A stretch of DNA of 64,000 nt from Chondrosia reniformis (lineage: Eukaryota > Porifera > Demospongiae > Chondrillida > Chondrillidae). Position 1 is the stretch's first letter. Each line of letters starts with the position of its first letter. Position numbers and translations under genes: made by a program. The notes below the pieces were generated by a model. That model was not told the DNA's origin. It made no database searches and was given only the letters and a program-made list of their open reading frames with translations. This document shows, one piece after another, positions 46,287-58,130 of the stretch. The DNA is taken from NCBI GenBank assembly GCA_947172415.1, contig OX359190.1:4278001-4342000 (forward strand), given 5' to 3'.

Positions 46287-49200
46287 TTATAGTGTGTTGG
46301 CAGTTGTAGGGAGAAACTCTTTCAAGGTTTCATAACTAGATGAACTTTGTATCACTCTTTCAACTTGGCATCCTGTAGCAATTTGCTTTGGTGTTTCTTC
46401 TGCAAATGCTGCTTTATACCTCTCCCAAGTTGCTTTTTTTGTTGAAAGTATAAATAAAATTAATTCTTTCTTTTCTTCTATTGGGTGAGGTTTATAATAT
46501 ACTATTTGATTTTTTGGTAATGTTATTACACATCCCAGGGATTCATCTTGTAATTGCTTAAAGGCTTCCATATGTGTTTCTGAAACAAATTCTAATTGGT
46601 TTCTGGGACAGATTCTTTGTATTCCTCTTGCAGTAACAAAAGGTCCTTTAATCATAAGAATAAAGTACTTTAGATCAAGTAGTTTCCACAGTTCATATCC
46701 TTGAGAGCTGTTCCAATCTCTGTCTAATTCAATTTTTGCCTATGCCAATTATAAATTGAAATGAATTTATTGTGTATTACATAAACTGTTTAAAGAACAA
46801 TGTGTAACTGTGGTTCTTAGCTTTTTTACCTGGGTAAATATATGCTGCTGAACTGCACTGTACTTTATGAGCTTAATTGCTGTATTCATTGCTTCCTTTG
46901 TTACGATTTTCATACTGGTCACATCAACTTCAATTTTTGCATCTGGATCTGTTTGTGCAAGTAATGCATCAGTGATATATTTCAGCACTTGAAGGATTGG
47001 TGCTAATCTATTAATTACAAAGAAAATGAAATTATTGAAGATAACCATTTTGTAGCAGTTATGTGTAGATGATTTTGTATTAGTGATTAAAGGAAGAAAG
47101 TTGGTATTTCTAAAAAATATGAAAGTACCATTGTATTAGAGCTTTTATGTTAATGTTTCAATATATACAATAGATAAACTATCACACTTTGTATTTAGTG
47201 TATGCACCATAAATCTGCAGCTAAGAGCTTCAGTTGAAATACAGCTGGATTTTATTTAACAGAGATGCCATTTAGCTATGATTTTTTGTGATTTATATGT
47301 ATCAGTTTTTAATCAATTATGTATACAAATTGTATAGGTCATTAGCTAATTTCCTGTGGTGTTTTCTTTTAGTAGCTAAGAGTTTTAGTATGTTTTGTAC
47401 CTCCTATAGGTATTTTTGTCTTAATTTAATTGCTAAACCAAAGTTGGCAGAATCATTTGATACACAGGTGCCATATGACTGATCTGCGTGTTTTTACGTT
47501 TTTTTATAAACACTTTTAAAAGCAAGTTTCGTTCTAACAGAAACGATTTGCTAACTTAAACTGGTATACATCGAAGCGCTTATTTAAATGTCAGCGAAAT
47601 CAAAAATTTGAGCGAGATTGAACAACCAATATCGAAGATATAACGTGTTAAAAAGGGCTGATTTTAAAACTCTCAGACACTATGCGCTTAGTCTAGGAAT
47701 AAGCTAGAACTACGTTCTATACTTTATTGGAAAGGTTACAATGTATTCTAACAAAATTAAGAAGTCCGTTTCGATTCGCCCATCCGTTGAGAAGAAAACT
47801 GTGAAAATACACTTTTAATAGATTAGTAAATGCTATTTAATCTTTCATATCTTGGGAAATAAAGCTCAGACGCAAACGGACTTCTTAATTCTTACTAAAT
47901 GACACTCACTGAATCCATTGAAGCTGACTATGCGACTATGAGGATCTTCTAACTTAAGCGCATAGGCAATTTTCTTTCACTTCTGCAACAGATGCCATTT
48001 CTTAACATTTAAATCATATTCATTAGCAAATAAGTTTATTCATGGGATGATTTACACATTTGAAACGCAAACGGTGAAATTTTATAGCCGGATGTTAATA
48101 TTGCACAAATCCTAAGTTGTGTAACTGGTATATATACATGTATGTATGTATGTTGACGCAAGTGATCGAGGATCGCCGTAAGGTTTTATTCACACTAAGG
48201 ATTGCCAATTTTCGAATTTTCGTCTACAACAGAGAAGATTATGCCCCCCAAAAAGGCAAGAGGGATATCAGTCGATAATCAGATTGCTCTGAAGTTCAAC
48301 TGCGGCTTTGCAAGAGTTGCTGCATACGAATTATTCGTTAACAAAAGGTACGTAAAAAGTAAGTATTCGACGATAGCTAGAGAAGTGAATCATTTTATAG
48401 CTTTACATTAATTGTATAATACAATACGTACGAAGTGAGACGATTATATAAAACATTAATAGGATACGAAGTGAGACGATTATAAGACAATGATACGAAG
48501 CGAGATGATTATATACGATATGTAAATCAATTAAGCCAAAGGATGCTATAACAATGGACGATTTTAAATTCCTTCCGGTGTGTAACCGATAACACTAAAT
48601 GACGCATTCACTCTTAACGATTGAAAACGAAAATTCTTTATTAATTATCGCTTGTTACGTGTTGATCGCTATAAGGCAGCCTATCCCTAAGGAACAGTCA
48701 TAAGGTACCAGTGTATTTTTGGACAATGTATGAATATTAATAAAACTATACTCACCTTAATACGAGTCTTGTACATTTGCTGCTTGTATCATATAAACCA
48801 TCAGCTACTTCCCAATTAGAGATGTAGCTTTTTGTGCATTCATCATGAAATAATTCATACTCCAATAATGCATCCTTTGATAATGTGTATAGGTGGTTTC
48901 CTGTGCAATCATGGATGTCATTGACTATTTGTAAAATTTCTTTGCAGTCTTTAATTTTTTTATCTTTTAGATTTGCCCTCTTCTCTTTCAAAGTATTACT
49001 AAGAAATTTGCTAATCTTTGGACAACACATCATAAAGCGGTCTAGTAGTCCATCCTCTTCTTGCATTATACTTGGCAATGCCTTCATAAAAAGTGGTCCT
49101 GGCTGAATAAATCCGATGATTACACAATGAGTTGCAGCTATTTCTTCTTGATGAAGTTTGTTACCTTGACCTATGGTTACAGATGCAATTTATGTATGCA

Positions 49201-49966
49201 TGTTATGCAACTTGTATTTTTGATACTATGTACGTACAGTACATGCCATAATAAAAGTAATTGTTAACTATTAACAGTTAACAACTAACAGTTAACTGTT
49301 AACTGTTACCACTTATCAGTTAATGGGTAAAAGTTAAAGTGTAGTTAACATTACCTTTATAATGACGCATACCATAGATAAAAAAGATAAATATTTTATA
49401 ATGACATGATTCTATACTTTTTTACCTGTAGATCTTAACCATGATGGAGCATCAAATAGTTTACAAAGCAATCTTCTGTCAGTCTGGCTACCTTTTTCCA
49501 TGGCTTCAAATAATGAGGTAATTTCATCACTAGCAATTAATGCTCGCCCATACTTCTTGGTCATAACTTTTCTGAGGCCTTCTCTAGTGAAATCCTCTAG
49601 GATGATATGTTCAGACCAGCTACTAACTAAAGCCTCTATTGGCTCTGTCACTGCTAGATGTAGAGCTGTTGACTTTCCTGACATGGGTGGCCCAATACAA
49701 AGTATGTAAATGTTGAGTGGTACTTCATATCCTTCAAACGGTGTAATTTTTGAATGGGTACCCATTGCTACAGATATAGATGCAAGTAATCTTGTTAATA
49801 TGAATTCTGGTGGAATATTGGATGCATCAGCAATAGTAGACATAGTCTCCTTCACTGTGCTGCCTAAGTATTGCTCCCAAGGGAACAATTCTTCACCTGC
49901 TGAAATTACTGCTTCTTTAATTGCACTTGTTGGGTATTCAACTAATGTTTTTCTTTTTTTTGACAT
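46287..49966 (-). CDS. DUF3987-type P-loop ATPase, four exons, intact
   Basis: Exons 49966-49426, 49170-48756, 47007-46830, 46739-46287; lengths 541+415+178+453 give 528 residues with all junctions in phase and no lesion. Walker A 'GPPMSGKST' at residues 92-100; Walker B 'ALIASDE' at 142-148. Later blocks fit DUF3987: 'THCVIIGFIQPG', 'EEDGLLDRFMMCCPK', 'RLAPILQVLKYITDALL', 'AIKLIKYSAVQQHIFTQ'. DUF3987 proteins in phages and mobile elements are helicase-like ATPases that often accompany primases. The C-terminal exon ('GPFVTARGIQRICPRNQ') is of unknown role. Intron 2 is long (1.75 kb) because it holds a TA-flanked insertion. Confidence 0.85.
47463..48713. mobile_element. TA-flanked TIR element nested in an ATPase intron
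   Basis: Ends CACAGGTGCCATATGACTG (47463) and, reversed, CACTGGTACCTTATGACTG (from 48713) match at 18 of 22 bases and sit between TA dinucleotides (47461-47462 and 48714-48715). The length is 1251 bp. The interior has more CpG than its surroundings, an inner inverted pair (AATTAAGAAGTCCGTTT at about 47755; inverse at about 47876) and short tandem units TACGAAGTGAGACGATTATA (48430-48520). No transposase was seen. It is probably a non-autonomous Tc1/mariner-type element. Confidence 0.8.
48241..48350 (+). CDS. exon-like ORF inside the TA element
   Basis: ATG at 48241 begins 'MPPKKARGISVDNQIALKFN', continues 'CGFARVAAYELFVNKR' and meets a donor-like AAAAG|GTACGT. No downstream exon was found in the element. 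It may be a captured first exon of a host gene or a relic of a transposase N terminus. The Lys-rich start resembles DNA-binding proteins but is not diagnostic. Confidence 0.3.
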
Positions 49967-50625
49967 AATTTCTCTAAAACGTTTTATTTACAACTATTTT
50001 TTAAAATAGTTGATTATATAAAAGCAGAAGAATCAATGTGTGTCCTATGTGGCATTATTTTTGTATATCAGATATACTAGCTGATGTGTATGCATAATAG
50101 ATGTGTCAGATGATTTTGTGTGTCAGATGATATACAAATAATCTTAAAATGTTTGACATGTGTAATATTACTCCATCTATGATACAATAAAATTAAAAAA
50201 ATAATGTTAAGGTAATCATTACCATTAAACTGTTAAGAGTTAATGGTTATTATTTATCAGCAAAGGTTGTCAGTTAACTGTTTCTCTTGCTTATAGGCAG
50301 GCACCATTGTACAAGAAGATGGGTACACCTAATGTATGTATGTATAGCTAATTTTAAATTTTTATTGTACATGTGCTGTAAAGCTGCTGAACATCAAAAG
50401 AACTACAGGCAGACTCCAAACAATAACAGTATTTGCTGCATTAAATTCAAATTTGGAGTATGTATATGTATATACTGTATGTGTAGATATTTGTACATGT
50501 ATCTAAACTTTTCTGGTAATGCATTACTTCTTCAAATCAACATTTTTTTGCAAATTACAATCATATGTATAAAGTGACAAATGATTTCAGGAGCTAGGAT
50601 TGAAGTGAAATTTCATTCTTAGTGT

Positions 50626-51693
50626 TCAGTAGTCTTGATTGTCTGGGCTAGTGTTAATTTGAAACACATCTTGTATGACTTCACTCTTTGCACTTAAGAT
50701 GGCATTAAATGGGTCACTATTCAAGATATCCTCTCTGCTTATTTCTTCTTTTTTTTGCTGTACTATCTTGGCCAAAGTTTCAGTGAATGCTGTTACATTC
50801 TTTGGTACTTTCTCTTTGTCTGTTTTAAGGAGAAGTCTTGTTGATTGTGCTTTTTTACAAAAATAAATCTTTTGCTGGGTAAGACACTTTCAACAAATGG
50901 CCATGTCTTCTTTGAATGGATCAACCTTTCCTTTGCATGAAACACACATTCTATAGTCCTTTAAATCTAGAACAGCAATAACAAACGCATTTTCTAATAA
51001 AACTGTAGATGGTGAAGCTTCAGGGGTGATTATATTTTCTAGATCAGGAATTTCTGTAAAATTTGAGAGATGTTTTTCCATGTTTATAACTCGTTTTCCC
51101 TTGAATTCAATAATGTTTGTATTTGTAAAAAGATAAGATTTACTTTGGATAAGTGTGTTGACATTTTCTTCCCAAATACTCATCTCACAATGACCAGTTT
51201 CATCTGCAACAATAACTTCTTGCTTTTGTTTCTTCAACTGATTTATAGTAAATGTAGGAGAAAGTGATATCACTTTTGCTTTAAAGTTAATTGATGTATA
51301 TAATGTCGTTTCTTCCAATTGGTTTATCTTGAAATTGATTATTGGAGTATCTTCAGCTTTTGAATTTTCATTTTTCATCTTTTTTGGAGAAGGAAGAATT
51401 GTTGTTGTTTCTTTAAGGATAATTTCTGGCCTGGAACTTCTCTTTCCTATTTGAATTTTACAGTGATCAAGTGTTGCCGTTGACTTCTTGTCGTGATATG
51501 TTTGAATGGCCTCATGTTGCTTCTTATTCCATCCAACAAACCTTAGGATATCACTACTTTCAGTCTGTATTGTACCATAAAAATAGTCTTTGCCTTTGCT
51601 TTTAGTCATCGGAGAAACTGCTTGTATGACTCCATCTATAGTTGTATCTGCTGCTAAACTAACTTGGGAATCTATGGTTTGTTTGCCAGCCAT
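50626..51693 (-). pseudogene. RPA-like ssDNA-binding protein (two OB folds and zinc ribbon)
   Basis: A single 356-codon reading frame from ATG 51693 ('MAGKQTIDSQVSLAADTTID') to TGA 50626, with one internal TGA at 50890-50892. OB fold 1: 'KDYFYGTIQTESSDILRFVG'. OB fold 2: 'FKAKVISLSPTFTINQ', 'VADETGHCEMSIWEENVNTL', 'SYLFTNTNIIEFKGKRVINM', typical of RPA70-like folds. Then a Cys pair 'MCVSCKGKVDPF' and a second pair 'IC-stop-KC': the internal TGA lies exactly inside the second C-x2-C. After it the frame continues sensibly ('KCLTQQKIYFCKKAQSTRLL'). The TGA is most simply a CGA-to-TGA change. Expected role: coat single strands for the primase and helicase. Confidence 0.75.
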
Positions 51694-52212
51694 CAGTGGT
51701 TATTACTGTTTTGGTTTAAAGCAATATATCCTATGGCTCCTTGGAATATAGGAGTAAGTTTTTATAAAGTATACTGTGTTACTTTTTGTAATATTATTGT
51801 GTTCAAATTTATTGATGTAAGTCAGCTTACCAATCTTTATCATTGTTTTGAACCTAAATACAAGTCATATGATTTTTCAAATTTTTAATATTAATGTTGA
51901 ATATCAGCTGATTTATACCTATTCATAATTAAGTTATGTCACCCTTATCACCCTTATTAGAATTTGTGGTTTTTGTTGGCATATATGTAGAATCAGCCTA
52001 CACACTAATTTCTGATGATAACACAAGTGTCAGTTGATAAACAGAATACTTTAACACCATTTTTATATCTTACTTATTGAATGATTTTTTAAAATTCACA
52101 TTGAAAATTTACCTTACTCAAGTTTTATGACATAGATATTAATGATTGTTGGGGCGCCACAGGCGCCCCTATATTGTTTTCAGAAATTATGTTAACGTAT
52201 GGCTTCCTGTTC

Positions 52213-52545
52213 GTAGTCTTGTATATATATATATATATATCTGTCAAAAAATGGCGGACGTTCGGCTAGCTTTCGTTTTCTAGCTTAAAATTAGCTTTCT
52301 CTTCCTTAGCATAGAACAGTGAACGAACGAAATGGACTTAAAAACCACCCTTACTAATACTATGTAACGTAAAGCTTGCGTAAAAACGTTTTCTACGAGA
52401 TATGGCCTTGAAAAATTGACCGTCAACAAGAGTCGATCGGAAATCGGTTAACCGGATATCTATGAGAAGCAGCCAAGTAGTTCGAGTTTACTTAGGGGCG
52501 CCTGGCGCCCCACGAGTTTTTTAAACTCGAACTCCTTGTTTCACT
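52213..52545 (+). repeat. ~330-bp MITE copy A ending in the CAAGTAGTTCGAG hairpin
   Basis: From a TA microsatellite through CTGTCAAAAAATGGCGGACG, TTCGGCTAGCTTTCGTTTTC and AAAAACCACCCTTACTAATA to a hairpin ending AAACTCGAACTCCTTG. It is about 90% identical by eye to 54443-54775. A further G/C hairpin GGGGCGCCACAGGCGCCCC sits just upstream at 52152-52170. Confidence 0.85.
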
Positions 52546-53003
52546 GTGTCCATTTTTAAATTTCATCAAAAAGTTTCCAATCTTAAAAAGCTTCAGTCAA
52601 AACATAGTTTATAAAATCAGAATTGAATCATAAAAATATGCATAAAATGTAGTATGGTCTGATCCTTCCTCTAAAAGTTAGTGCTTGCTATTTGTACTGT
52701 CTAGTGATACAACCATAGGAAAATTGCTTTTGTTGCCTTTTTTATATTCTCCCAGCAATACCTATTCTCCTTATGTATCTATATATTAAGTTCCTTAAGA
52801 ATTAAATAGATTTGTAGGAAGAATAGGTACAGAACTGGTTAAGAAACCACTCAAAGCTGTTTTGCTGAGTTGTGCAATGGTTATATAACACAAGTTAAAA
52901 TATGTCATATGATTTGATTAGTGTCAGATGAACAAAGTAAACTTAGTAGTAGGTATAATGCAAGCGTAAAAATGTTGCAGTCAATGTATGAAAGTGTCAT
53001 ACA

Positions 53004-56000
53004 ATGGCAGCCTGCTTAGAACTAGTTTTAGAATCTCAAGACAATTACAAAGAGCTAATGGACTACTACAGTTGCATATTTCCATGGAAAGTAGTTGCTA
53101 GCTGGCTTGAAAATTCCACAGGTATTTTCATATTAATGTATTTATGCTAACGTTTTTGGTGGGAATGTGTCTTTAAAATAGCACTATTTTTAAATGCACA
53201 GATGAAAAAGCTTTTAAGAATAGAGAATTTGCATTTCAAATGAATGATGGATCCTTTTGGAGATACCTATCTTTTCATTCTTATACTGATTTGAAGCAGA
53301 CTGTTCTCAAGAAATGTCCCAGAAGTATCAATGTTGGTGGCTATTATTCAACTAAAGTAAATTTGAGAATTCTTTTTCTATAATATGTAGTATATCAAGA
53401 CATATAGATTATATATACATAGTTCCAGTCCCTAAACTTGCTGTTTCATAATATTTTGCAGCCTAAACTTCATAATCAGAATTCACTGAATTATACTTTT
53501 GTTGGGAAAGAGTTGGTGTTTGATATAGATGCTGATTCTTATGATGAAGTCAGGACTTGCTGTCAAGGGAAGAGAATTTGTCAGAAATGTTGGATATTTT
53601 TTTCGGTAGGAATAAAAGTCATTGATAAATTGCTAAAAGGTTTGTTATATACATATAAAAATGAACAACATGCAGTTCATTATGTACTCACCATATTTAT
53701 ATATTATATACTCACCATATTTACATATTATATATAATTTGCTACATTACCAATTTCTTCATCCATATATACTGGAGTTAGCAGATTGATCAAATGTGTA
53801 TATATAGCATTCCTATGACCATTTTACTGGGCAACCATTTGTCAACATCTATGTATACATTTTACATGTATACATAGATGTTGACTGTAAAAAGAAAGTT
53901 CAAACAACTTCAACTTGTTAGCCTATGTAAGTCAATTCTAAAAGGTATTTAAGTTATCTCTTCAATTTATTTATATATGAAGATGATTATATATATGAAT
54001 GTGAAAAACACTGTAAATATATATATAATCAAAGTGAGAAAGTAATCAAGGATGCCAGATTTGGCAGTAACTTAATTACAAAAATCTTCCTACTATATTT
54101 AAATAAATTTGTTCCTATTAAAGTATATTTGGCAGTTTGGCAAATTATAAATGGGGCATGGAGTTTCTTGGGTTATACTGTATTTTGTAATGATTGCAAA
54201 TATATAGAAGACTTTGGATTCAGCAAGATACTGTGGGTCTATAGTGGATGTAGGGGTGTTCATTGCTGGGTCAGTGATAACAGAATTATTTGTGCTGATG
54301 CTGAAACAAGAAGTGCTATCCTTAGCTATTTAACAGTAATTAAAGTAAGTAAGGAAATATCTCATTCAAAACCTGATTATTTGCCTAACTTTTAAGAATT
54401 ACAATTTATTTTATGTGACATTAAAAGATAGAAAGAAAAAATGTTTGTATATATATTATATATATGTATATATCTGTCAAAAAATGGCAGATGTTCGGCT
54501 AGCTTTCGTTTTCTAGCTTAAAATTAGCTTTCTCTTCCTTAGCGTAGAACATTGAACGAATGAAATAGACTTAAAAACCACCCTTACTAATACTATGTAA
54601 CGTAAAGCTTGCGCAAAAACGTTTTCTACGAGATATGGCCTTGAAAAATTGACGGCCAACAAGAGTCGATCAGAAATCGGTTAACCTGCTACCTATGAGA
54701 ACCAGACAAGTAGTTCGAGTTTACTTAGGGGTGCCTTGCGCCCCACGATTTTTTAAATTCGAAATACTTGTTGTACTTTATTCTCATTTTACTTATTTGT
54801 ACTAGAAATAGTCATAGATAATCTCCTTTCTATCCTCACTTGTTATAGACATATGTAGTACAAGATAATGTAAAGCTTATGCAAAAAAAAAAAAAAATCT
54901 TTATATAGCCTTGGCTGCCTTGCAAGCGCATGATAATGCTTTGTATGTACATGTTCAGGTATATGTATATATATAATCCTGTGCTATTTTTACAGTATAT
55001 AAATAGGTTATGTGTATATTAATACTATATGAACTCAATCAGTATATATCAGTGCAACTTTTAAATTTGTTTAATATTACTTCCATGTACATATATCTGT
55101 ATCTCACCATTCATGCACATTTTAAAATTACATGTATTATATATGTTTAGACTTCATGCAAAGACATACTAGCAATTGTTACACAGGATGATGGTTCTTT
55201 ACACTGGTCTTTGAGGTATGGAATGTTGTCTATGGATAATAGTGAAAGTAAAGGCAAATGAAAAAATGAGTTGTTCATTGAGTGCATATACGTACACATA
55301 TGCATATACGTATGCAGTTTAGTCTTATATTGGATAATTTTATAATAGTCAAACCTGCTTGCATCCAAATCCTTCACACCAAATAATTACAGTAACATTA
55401 CCTTTCTAATTAGTGCAAAGCAAATAATCTGTAGCTCTGTGATCTATCAAACATAAGCATTCATTTTGTTTTCAATACTGTAAACTATGATTTGGTCTAA
55501 TAAAAACTTTAAAATATGCTCTTACATTCTATACCCTGTCAATAGATAAAAGGGTGCATGTTAAAGATGCTCAGTCAATAGTTTCATGCTGTTTATACAT
55601 TAGAATGTTCTAACAGAGCACTCTTTCAGTCCCCTTAAAGATTTATATTAATATTCTTTCTTTCAATTGTATACGTACATAGGAAAGCAGTAGCAATAAT
55701 AAAAGAGCATTTTCATGAAGTCTTGAAGTGTCATGATTTACTGGATGATAAAAGACATTTAGTAATTGATTTGTTGCCTGATATGTTGAAACATAAAGCA
55801 AAGGATATATTTCAGAAGAATTTAAGTTCCATAGATAAATGGAAAAATTTTACCAATTATGTAAGTATATAGTATATAATTTATATGTATAATAATTGCC
55901 TAACCCTATGGAGAATCCTGAGGGCTTCTATATAGTAGACATATTACATTAATTTGAAGGTATATTAAGTGTTTTAAACAGACCAAAGTTAAATCGAATT

Positions 56001-56675
56001 CTTAGAGTTAATTTCTATTTAAGCAAATTTGGAATATAAAATGAAATTTTATGCAACTTTTAACAATGTCATAGGATATGAACCATTTTGTAACTCATTG
56101 TCAAGGTCACTGTATAACCTTTGTGTACAATTTACAAAGTGTTTTTATAATCTTATATATGCATGTGAATGCATGCAATAACAATGATCTAGTCTGATAG
56201 AATATATATTTTCAACCTTTGTTTGCAGACAAAGTGAAACCTTAGTTTAAGTAATAGTACTAGTAATTTAAAACCCTTAAAATAGAACAAGTTGTTATTT
56301 TATTAATTGTTGTATTAATTTAAAGGGTTACTATTACTTAAACTAAGGTCTCAGTTTTCTCTGCAAACTAAGGTACCTATCTGAGTTTACTGAATTGAAT
56401 CTTGTTTATATTAATGATCACAGTTTCATAAACCCTGTGTGAAAACATTCCATCCAGTAATAGAAGAAAAATTACTGTTAGCTCTTTGCTATCCAAGGTT
56501 GGATAATGCCGTAAGAGCTGATCCCAAACATCTATTGAGACTTCCATTTTCAGCTCATCCTCTAACATTACAATTAGCAGTTCCCATTCAAAATCTGCAA
56601 ACATTTGACTTCTCAAAAGTACCTACAATTCAGTTAGTACAGTTCACTAACATGACATATACATATGAGTCATAG
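53004..56675 (+). CDS. PRIM1-like: eukaryotic-type DNA primase small subunit (PriS/PRIM1-like)
   Basis: Seven exons: 53004-53121, 53202-53356, 53462-53639, 54208-54344, 55151-55215, 55683-55860, 56424-56675; every boundary is GT-AG and in phase, giving 360 residues and no lesion. It follows human PRIM1 closely: 'REFAFQMNDGSFWRYLSFHS', 'INVGGYYSTK', catalytic pair 'ELVFDIDADSYDEV', zinc Cys 'RTCCQGKRICQKCW', 'LWVYSGCRGVHCWV', third Asp 'CYPRLDNAV', and 'LRLPFSAHP', 'FDFSKVPTIQL'. Both DxD Asp and the distal Asp are kept. PRIM1 has SGRRGVH at the nucleotide site; here it is SGCRGVH. The C terminus is ~60 residues shorter than human. It makes RNA primers; no large subunit is encoded nearby. It lies well inside the TIRs. 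Confidence 0.9.
54443..54775 (+). repeat. ~330-bp MITE copy B (in primase intron 4)
   Basis: Second copy of the 52213-52545 repeat, same orientation: CTGTCAAAAAATGGCAGATG to AAATTCGAAATACTTG. It sits in the intron between exons 4 and 5 of the primase gene and so was tolerated. Confidence 0.85.
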
Positions 56676-56679
56676 TTGT

Positions 56680-58130
56680 ATCTCACAATTCATGATACTT
56701 ATATTTATATATATGTATATAAATGCCTGAATTTTAGGATAAATATATCAAACAGTACATGTTTATGTTCTACTAATTACATATGTATACAGTGCATGAA
56801 ACTATAGGTTATATGACACCAGATGTATCTGGAAACCTTACTCAATGTTGAGTAATAAGAGAATGTCACTCACCATTCTTAATAAATATTATAATACGCA
56901 TGGAAATTAAGTTTACATTCGAAGATCATAGTACACAAATTTCAAGTAGTTTTGAAACTTCAATAGGTAGACTGAACTTTGATTAAAGTTTCTCAAAGAT
57001 TCAAAAGTTGTTAATAATAGTTCAACTTTGATCAAAGAATCCTCGTATTTCTTCTCATAGAGAACTTTAAATGTGAACTAAATTTCTGTGTGTACTGTAT
57101 ATACAATCATGGCAATTACAGATGGATTGATCAATTCTTATATTTAATAAATTAGAATCCTTTAGCAAATCAACTAAAAATGGAGTGATGTATCATCATC
57201 TCCTATACACGCACTAATTAATATAAACCAGATAAATATCTTGCTTCAATATGTACGTGCTATAATAAATACAACTTTTATATACTAATCTGCATGCAAG
57301 TTTTGATCAAATCATTGTGTATCTAAACTATATAGCTATTCTTTGAGCAATTGCCTGCAATCATTCAATGATTAATTTTGATAGATATGCATTGAAACTT
57401 CATGTGGGTATTTCTTATTGTTTTTAAGACATCTATGTTATGTGTTCAAAAAAGTATCATTTTCCTTTCATGTGCAAATAGTTCAGTATCAAAGCAACTC
57501 AACACAATGTCAGAGGCTGAAAGTAGAGTAGTGTTTATTACAAGTATGAATAGTTAGAATGCACAACAGTTACAAGGACAGTAAGCATTTTCTTATGAAT
57601 TTGCTTTTATTGCTTAATAACTGGTGTAACACTTCATACACATATCCCTAGTATATACAAACTATTAACACTGACTAGATATAAAAACAACTATTATACA
57701 TTCCTATACAATATATATATTCTCTTTATGTATAATGAATGCACTGTTCATTTAATTAATATTGTTCCATCATCATATTATTTATATAGGAATTCAGAAA
57801 GATGTTCTTGGACCATATTTAAAAGAAAGTGGCTCTCTACTTTGAACATTACATTCAAATTATATTTCATTAGAAACAGTGTTCAATGCTTACATTTTGT
57901 ATTTATAAATATATAATAGTGATTTTTGTAATTTTTACATTATCAGCTCTTTAATTTAGAAATAATATCAAATGTTAATATGTTGTAATATTAATTATTA
58001 ATTTAATTTAATTTGAGATAACCGACTTCATTTTTAATTTAAATTATATGTAGCAATTGTATTTATGAATATCTATTGCATTCAAAATTACTTAATGATT
58101 TAAAATTCTACATGTACTGTATCAGTAGAC
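56680..58130. other. no gene seen
   Basis: AT-rich 3' flank of the primase gene within the giant element. Short ORFs only. Confidence 0.4.

Noticed and set aside
50890-50892. Internal TGA of the RPA-like ORF read as selenocysteine
   Set aside because: No SECIS-like hairpin was apparent downstream, and a single CpG transition explains it.
54836-54957. Alternative exon 5 for the primase after TTATAG at 54835
   Set aside because: It runs into stops and a poly-A tract; the 65-bp exon at 55151-55215 keeps phase and matches the PRIM1 context ('LHWSLRKAVAII').
53004-56675. The primase as the ordinary host PRIM1 locus
   Set aside because: It lies inside firm TIR/duplication boundaries with a transposase and an RPA-like gene, has a changed nucleotide-site Arg and a shorter C terminus. 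Not excluded absolutely until the host PRIM1 is located elsewhere.
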